NCBI RefSeq assembly: GCF_032854445.1
Contig: NC_088305.1
Span: forward strand, 15,301,717 to 15,365,716
DNA from: Liolophura sinensis
Lineage: Eukaryota; Mollusca; Polyplacophora; Chitonida; Chitonidae
Length of the DNA stretch: 64,000 bases
Direction: 5' to 3'
A program made the translations under genes and the position numbers. Below the pieces are notes generated by a model that was not told the origin of the DNA, did not search any database, and was given only the letters and a program-made list of their open reading frames with translations. The stretch's first letter is position 1, and each line of letters starts with the position of its first letter. Shown here piece by piece: positions 60,396-64,000 of the stretch.

Positions 60396-61682
60396 TACTC
60401 CGTTAGTCTCGGCAGCATAGGCTGAGGGGAGAATGTGTGAGTATACAGTGTATACATCTGTTAATGCCCACAAGGAGAGCTGACGGAAGTGCTGTGTTGA
60501 ACTCTCCTTATCTATCTTCCCTACAGGCGTTGTTTTTTTTTTTTTTTGTTTTTTTTTTCTACCCTCAAAGGGTCTGTAGCCTCCAGAAAGTAGGGCAAAC
60601 AAACGCGTCGGGTGGGAAAATGCGGAAGACAGCTCGATTGTAGTATTGAGGCTCCTAAGGGGGGTAATTAATGTCGCATTTGAAGAATGTTTGAGTAAAA
60701 CATCAACGATAATTTACAAGCATTTTTGTGTCAGTTTTTATTAAAGATACGATGTTGACGTGAATAACAGTAGATATCTCAAATGCTATTATATATTTAA
60801 CATTTTCTTAAGAATATTACATACGGCTGAATAACGGCAAAAAGATTACATGCAAATTAAGACAAAACGTTCAGAAATTTATTATACTTTTCAAGAAGGG
60901 TTTTCCAGCCTTTGTCATTAAGAAATGAAAGTATTACATATTTTCGAAACGCACATATATTTCACTCTTTTTACATCTTCAAATGCTATTTGATTGCATT
61001 CCATTGTATTACGTTTAAATTTAAATCCACTTTTAACTGTAGAAAAGAATTTACGTATAACATATATATGTAGTCTGCAAACTGTCACGCGACATATTCC
61101 TAGAAAATCACAGGCATTCTGCTTTATGTTCACCTTTACCTTCTTTGTATATGTATACCTTACATCATTTCGCTTTTTACCCCTCGATATTCAAAGCTTA
61201 GGAATACATTTGAGAACGTAGTGAGTTGATTTTGCAGGACGTGTGGGTAAGATACGCTGTCGTCTGTGTGATGTCACGTGCATGACCTACTTCTTTTGTA
61301 TCTGTGATGTTTTGAATCTGCGCATTTTTCCAAACAAGTCTGATGTCTGTAGTTCAAAACGGGAATATCAAGCAAGCTCGAAGGGGCGATATTCAGTTTT
61401 TTGTATACTTCAGGAGCAGTTAATGAATTTATTACCCGGATTTAAAAGTGCTACTTTAGTCTTAAGAGAAACAAAGCGGAAATAGGAAACGGATATGAGG
61501 GATTCTCGTGAAGAACACGGCTAACAGCACGGTTCAAATATGTTTACGATGAATATCACTATTTAACCCCAATTAGTGAAGAGTCCTCAAAAATAAAATT
61601 TTCCCGATGTGACGTGCTAATATTCCTTATGTGACGATGAATCAGGAAGACGAGACGGTCGAGTAAGGCATTTCTGCTGGAA

Positions 61683-61731
61683 TGACGTCATGCGCGTTTG
61701 AATGTACGTCAAGTGTTCTTGCATGACGTCA
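61683..61731. promoter_or_regulatory. Pair of CRE/ATF palindromes
   Basis: TGACGTCA occurs at 61683-61690 and again at 61724-61731. Paired consensus octamers are unusual in AT-rich DNA, but no gene start is evident nearby. Confidence 0.3.
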
Positions 61732-63262
61732 CACCAGGCTAAATTCGAAATTTGTTACCGAAAATTCCTCCAAAACTGACAACAGCGTTTTTCATGAAGT
61801 GCAATTTTTTCACAGTTTTATGAAAGCAATTCAGATTATCTCGATCCTTATCATTTTACCCTGCTTTTAAAACATACAAGTCTTGACACTGAAATAGCTC
61901 TTTTTAGCAGGTTATGCGCCAAAATGGACGGAGGGAGACATACAATAACAAAATCAAGTGACTGAGTGGTAAAAACAAACAATTGTGCCAGTTACAGCCA
62001 GTCAGTCGCAACATGGTGATGCAATGTACACTGGTCCGCATTGAAATTAAGTCGGGGTATAAGTTTGTATCGGTAGTTAATTTAGCGCCTTTTGTTCGAG
62101 TATAAAATTCAAAAAACGCAATTTTCTAAAAGTAGTTGACAGACATAATGAGAATCTCTAGCTCCAACACTTGAGAAGGAGACTGATGCAACAATGTTTT
62201 TGTTTTTGTTTTTTTTGTTTTTTTTTTTGTTTTTTTCAAACTTTTGACTATTCATATGAGCCGAGAATTGGAAGAAAACATTTGACTTTGCGACTCCTTT
62301 TTTAGTTGCAAGTATATGGTTTCAGCTGGTATGGCGTGCATTGTTGGGATTAGTAATCTCAGTTTGGGGAAGAAATCATTATTTGAATTGTACATCTTTA
62401 TATAGTATGTGTAATTTCTTGAAAATAACTGATTTACTGCATTTGACCAAACTGTGAAAAACAACAAGATTAATTGTAGGGTAGCCCATTGTAGACTCTG
62501 TATGTTTTGTATGTTAAGGTGAGTGGAAGGCTTGTTTGGTGAGTGGACCAGGCTTCGCGAATCTTGTCATTTAGATATTAGTTGATTCATTCTAAATGCT
62601 ATGAAAAGTGTTTGTTTGCGCATAGATTGTCATATACATGTAGACAATGATTGTCTCGTAATATGTCTTCGTCAGTCCGAAATCTCGGATGTACTCTTGG
62701 AGATGGCCCGCAAAAACTTGAAAACCTAGCTTTTTGTTAAAATAAGATTGTATTAAGACGTTCTTTATTTGTTTGTTTGTTTTTTTTGTTTTCTGTTTTT
62801 TTCTTCTTCTTTGTTTTGGTAAGCTGTGTTATCTGTAGAGATATTAATATATCCTATTGCATTTTTGAGAGTCGAGCTGTACAACACTTGCTCGTTAAAT
62901 ATGAATCAGTAATTTATGGAGTGTAATTTATACCAACCTTCTTAAAGGTTTAGATCCGTAATTTTCTCCTTTTAGATGGCAATGTAATTGTCCCATTCTG
63001 CTGAGTTACTTCTAATTAATTTTTTCATGGGTCTCATGTTACACGTGATTCGCTTTGAGAGTGGCATTGTTTGACCTCGTCGTCTTGAGGTAGTGAGACC
63101 AGTTAGTCTTGTACAATGAACTGTTAAATCATGTATTGTTAGTTGACGATAATCGTTTGCAGTACTCTTCTGCATGTTGCTTTCTGTTTTATGTACGATT
63201 GGCAATGCGTCATACCGTGCAGTAAAGCAGTAAAACAAGGGAACATCATGCGTTTGTCGCGA

Positions 63263-63294
63263 TGACGTCACTCGAACAGCACTAGATGACGTCA
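63263..63294. promoter_or_regulatory. Second pair of CRE/ATF palindromes
   Basis: gaTGACGTCACT occurs at 63263-63270 (octamer) and again at 63287-63294, spaced 24 bases apart. Function is unknown. Confidence 0.3.
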
Positions 63295-64000
63295 CTGGAA
63301 AACCGACATGTAGTTATTTTTTCGTCGGAACTTAAAGTGGGAATATCACAAGACACTACCCGTCAGGTACATGTACTTAGCACTGTGCACTTATGATCAA
63401 CGAAGTTCTGGAGTGGCCGCAAAGTACCCTAGAGTTACCGGGTGGTACCGTGCGACTGTTTTGTATGCAAGACCAAACGATCTTTAACTGCGTGGTACTG
63501 TGCTTTAGATGCAGGCCTACCCGTACATTGTCGTGAAGTAAAAGGCTTTCTGTGTTACTGTTAGTATTTGGCCTGACGGTTCTATTTATCACCAAAGTTT
63601 ATTTAGAAGCATACTTCAAATCACGTACGGCATTGAATGTGTGAAGATAAAATAGGTCTCTATATCTCCATGCACTAATGGGCACGAAGATAGGCTTGTA
63701 TTCGTGCGGTAATTTCGGCATGCCTGAGCTGTATGTTTCTTCATAGTTAGGCCTACCATTCCTGTAAGATAGAAAAGCCTGTGTCTTATATGGCCTGATG
63801 ACTGAACACGGCGGTCGCTACCGTGCCGCGTCGGACTCCAGCTACCCCCTCTACTGATCGGCAGTAAATAGACATTTGCATCGTTTTAGTGATTACACTT
63901 TGATGTGTTGTTGTTGTTGTGCGTTCGTTCATATCACGTTATTACAGTATCGCGAACATTAAAAAAAAACACAGTATATATCACAGCAGTGGGCGTTTAT

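Larger units (their letters stand above)
58441..64000. other. Downstream region without a recognisable gene
   Basis: Apart from the SINE at 59430, poly-T runs and a short duplication at 60340, I see no domain, exon set or RNA gene. Open frames are short and without recognisable motifs. It may still include distal 3' UTR or regulatory DNA. Confidence 0.6.

Overview
The window looks like metazoan nuclear DNA, most probably from a mollusc or related lophotrochozoan. It has low gene density, AT-rich introns with GT/AG borders, many short tRNA-derived SINEs, palindromic MITE-like elements and unusually many minisatellites. The taxon is an inference from the SINE type, whose 3' part ends in a 'tacggcgtaaaacaccaatc' motif plus AAATA units, and from a second SINE family that resembles repeats I recall from bivalve and gastropod genomes. 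No bacterial, viral or RNA gene was recognised.

The one confident gene lies on the + strand from 19649 to 57433. It encodes a Polycomb-group RING finger protein of the PCGF2/PCGF4 (Mel-18/BMI1, Drosophila Psc) class in nine coding exons: 19649-19812, 38790-38886, 43332-43387, 52433-52477, 53007-53118, 53735-53810, 55329-55433, 56353-56433 and 56840-57433. All eight introns are GT...AG and every phase agrees, giving about 442 residues: an N-terminal RING split by intron 1, a linker, a RAWUL (ubiquitin-like) domain, a KKRR nuclear signal and a long Pro/Ser/Glu-rich tail. The one discrepancy is exon 1, which reads out of frame by one G in a run of seven G in the middle of the RING (19763-19769).

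Layout: 1-19.1 kb is upstream intergenic sequence with four MITE-like palindromes, decayed SINEs and three minisatellites (9.8, 12.4 and 14.2-15.2 kb). 19.1-19.65 kb is a CpG-richer promoter/5' UTR region. Intron 1 (19 kb) holds SINEs, an (AT)n run, a 1.4 kb 26-bp minisatellite interrupted by a full-length SINE, and a roughly 165-bp triplication. Intron 2 (4.4 kb) holds a minisatellite that grew out of a SINE core, and a 32-bp array just before exon 3. Intron 3 (9 kb) holds a 42-bp array, a 1.9 kb 48-bp array and two SINEs. Introns 4-8 are short. After the stop codon, the 3' UTR region carries 15-bp and 32-bp tandem repeats. A young full-length SINE with a perfect 13-bp target duplication sits at 59.4 kb. 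The rest to 64 kb has no gene I can recognise.

I found no evidence for a new multi-gene system. The most useful observations are the frameshifting G, a possible CtBP-docking motif in the PCGF tail, tandem expansion of a SINE core, a SINE nested in a minisatellite, a diverged duplication near 4.5 and 8 kb, and the MITE family.
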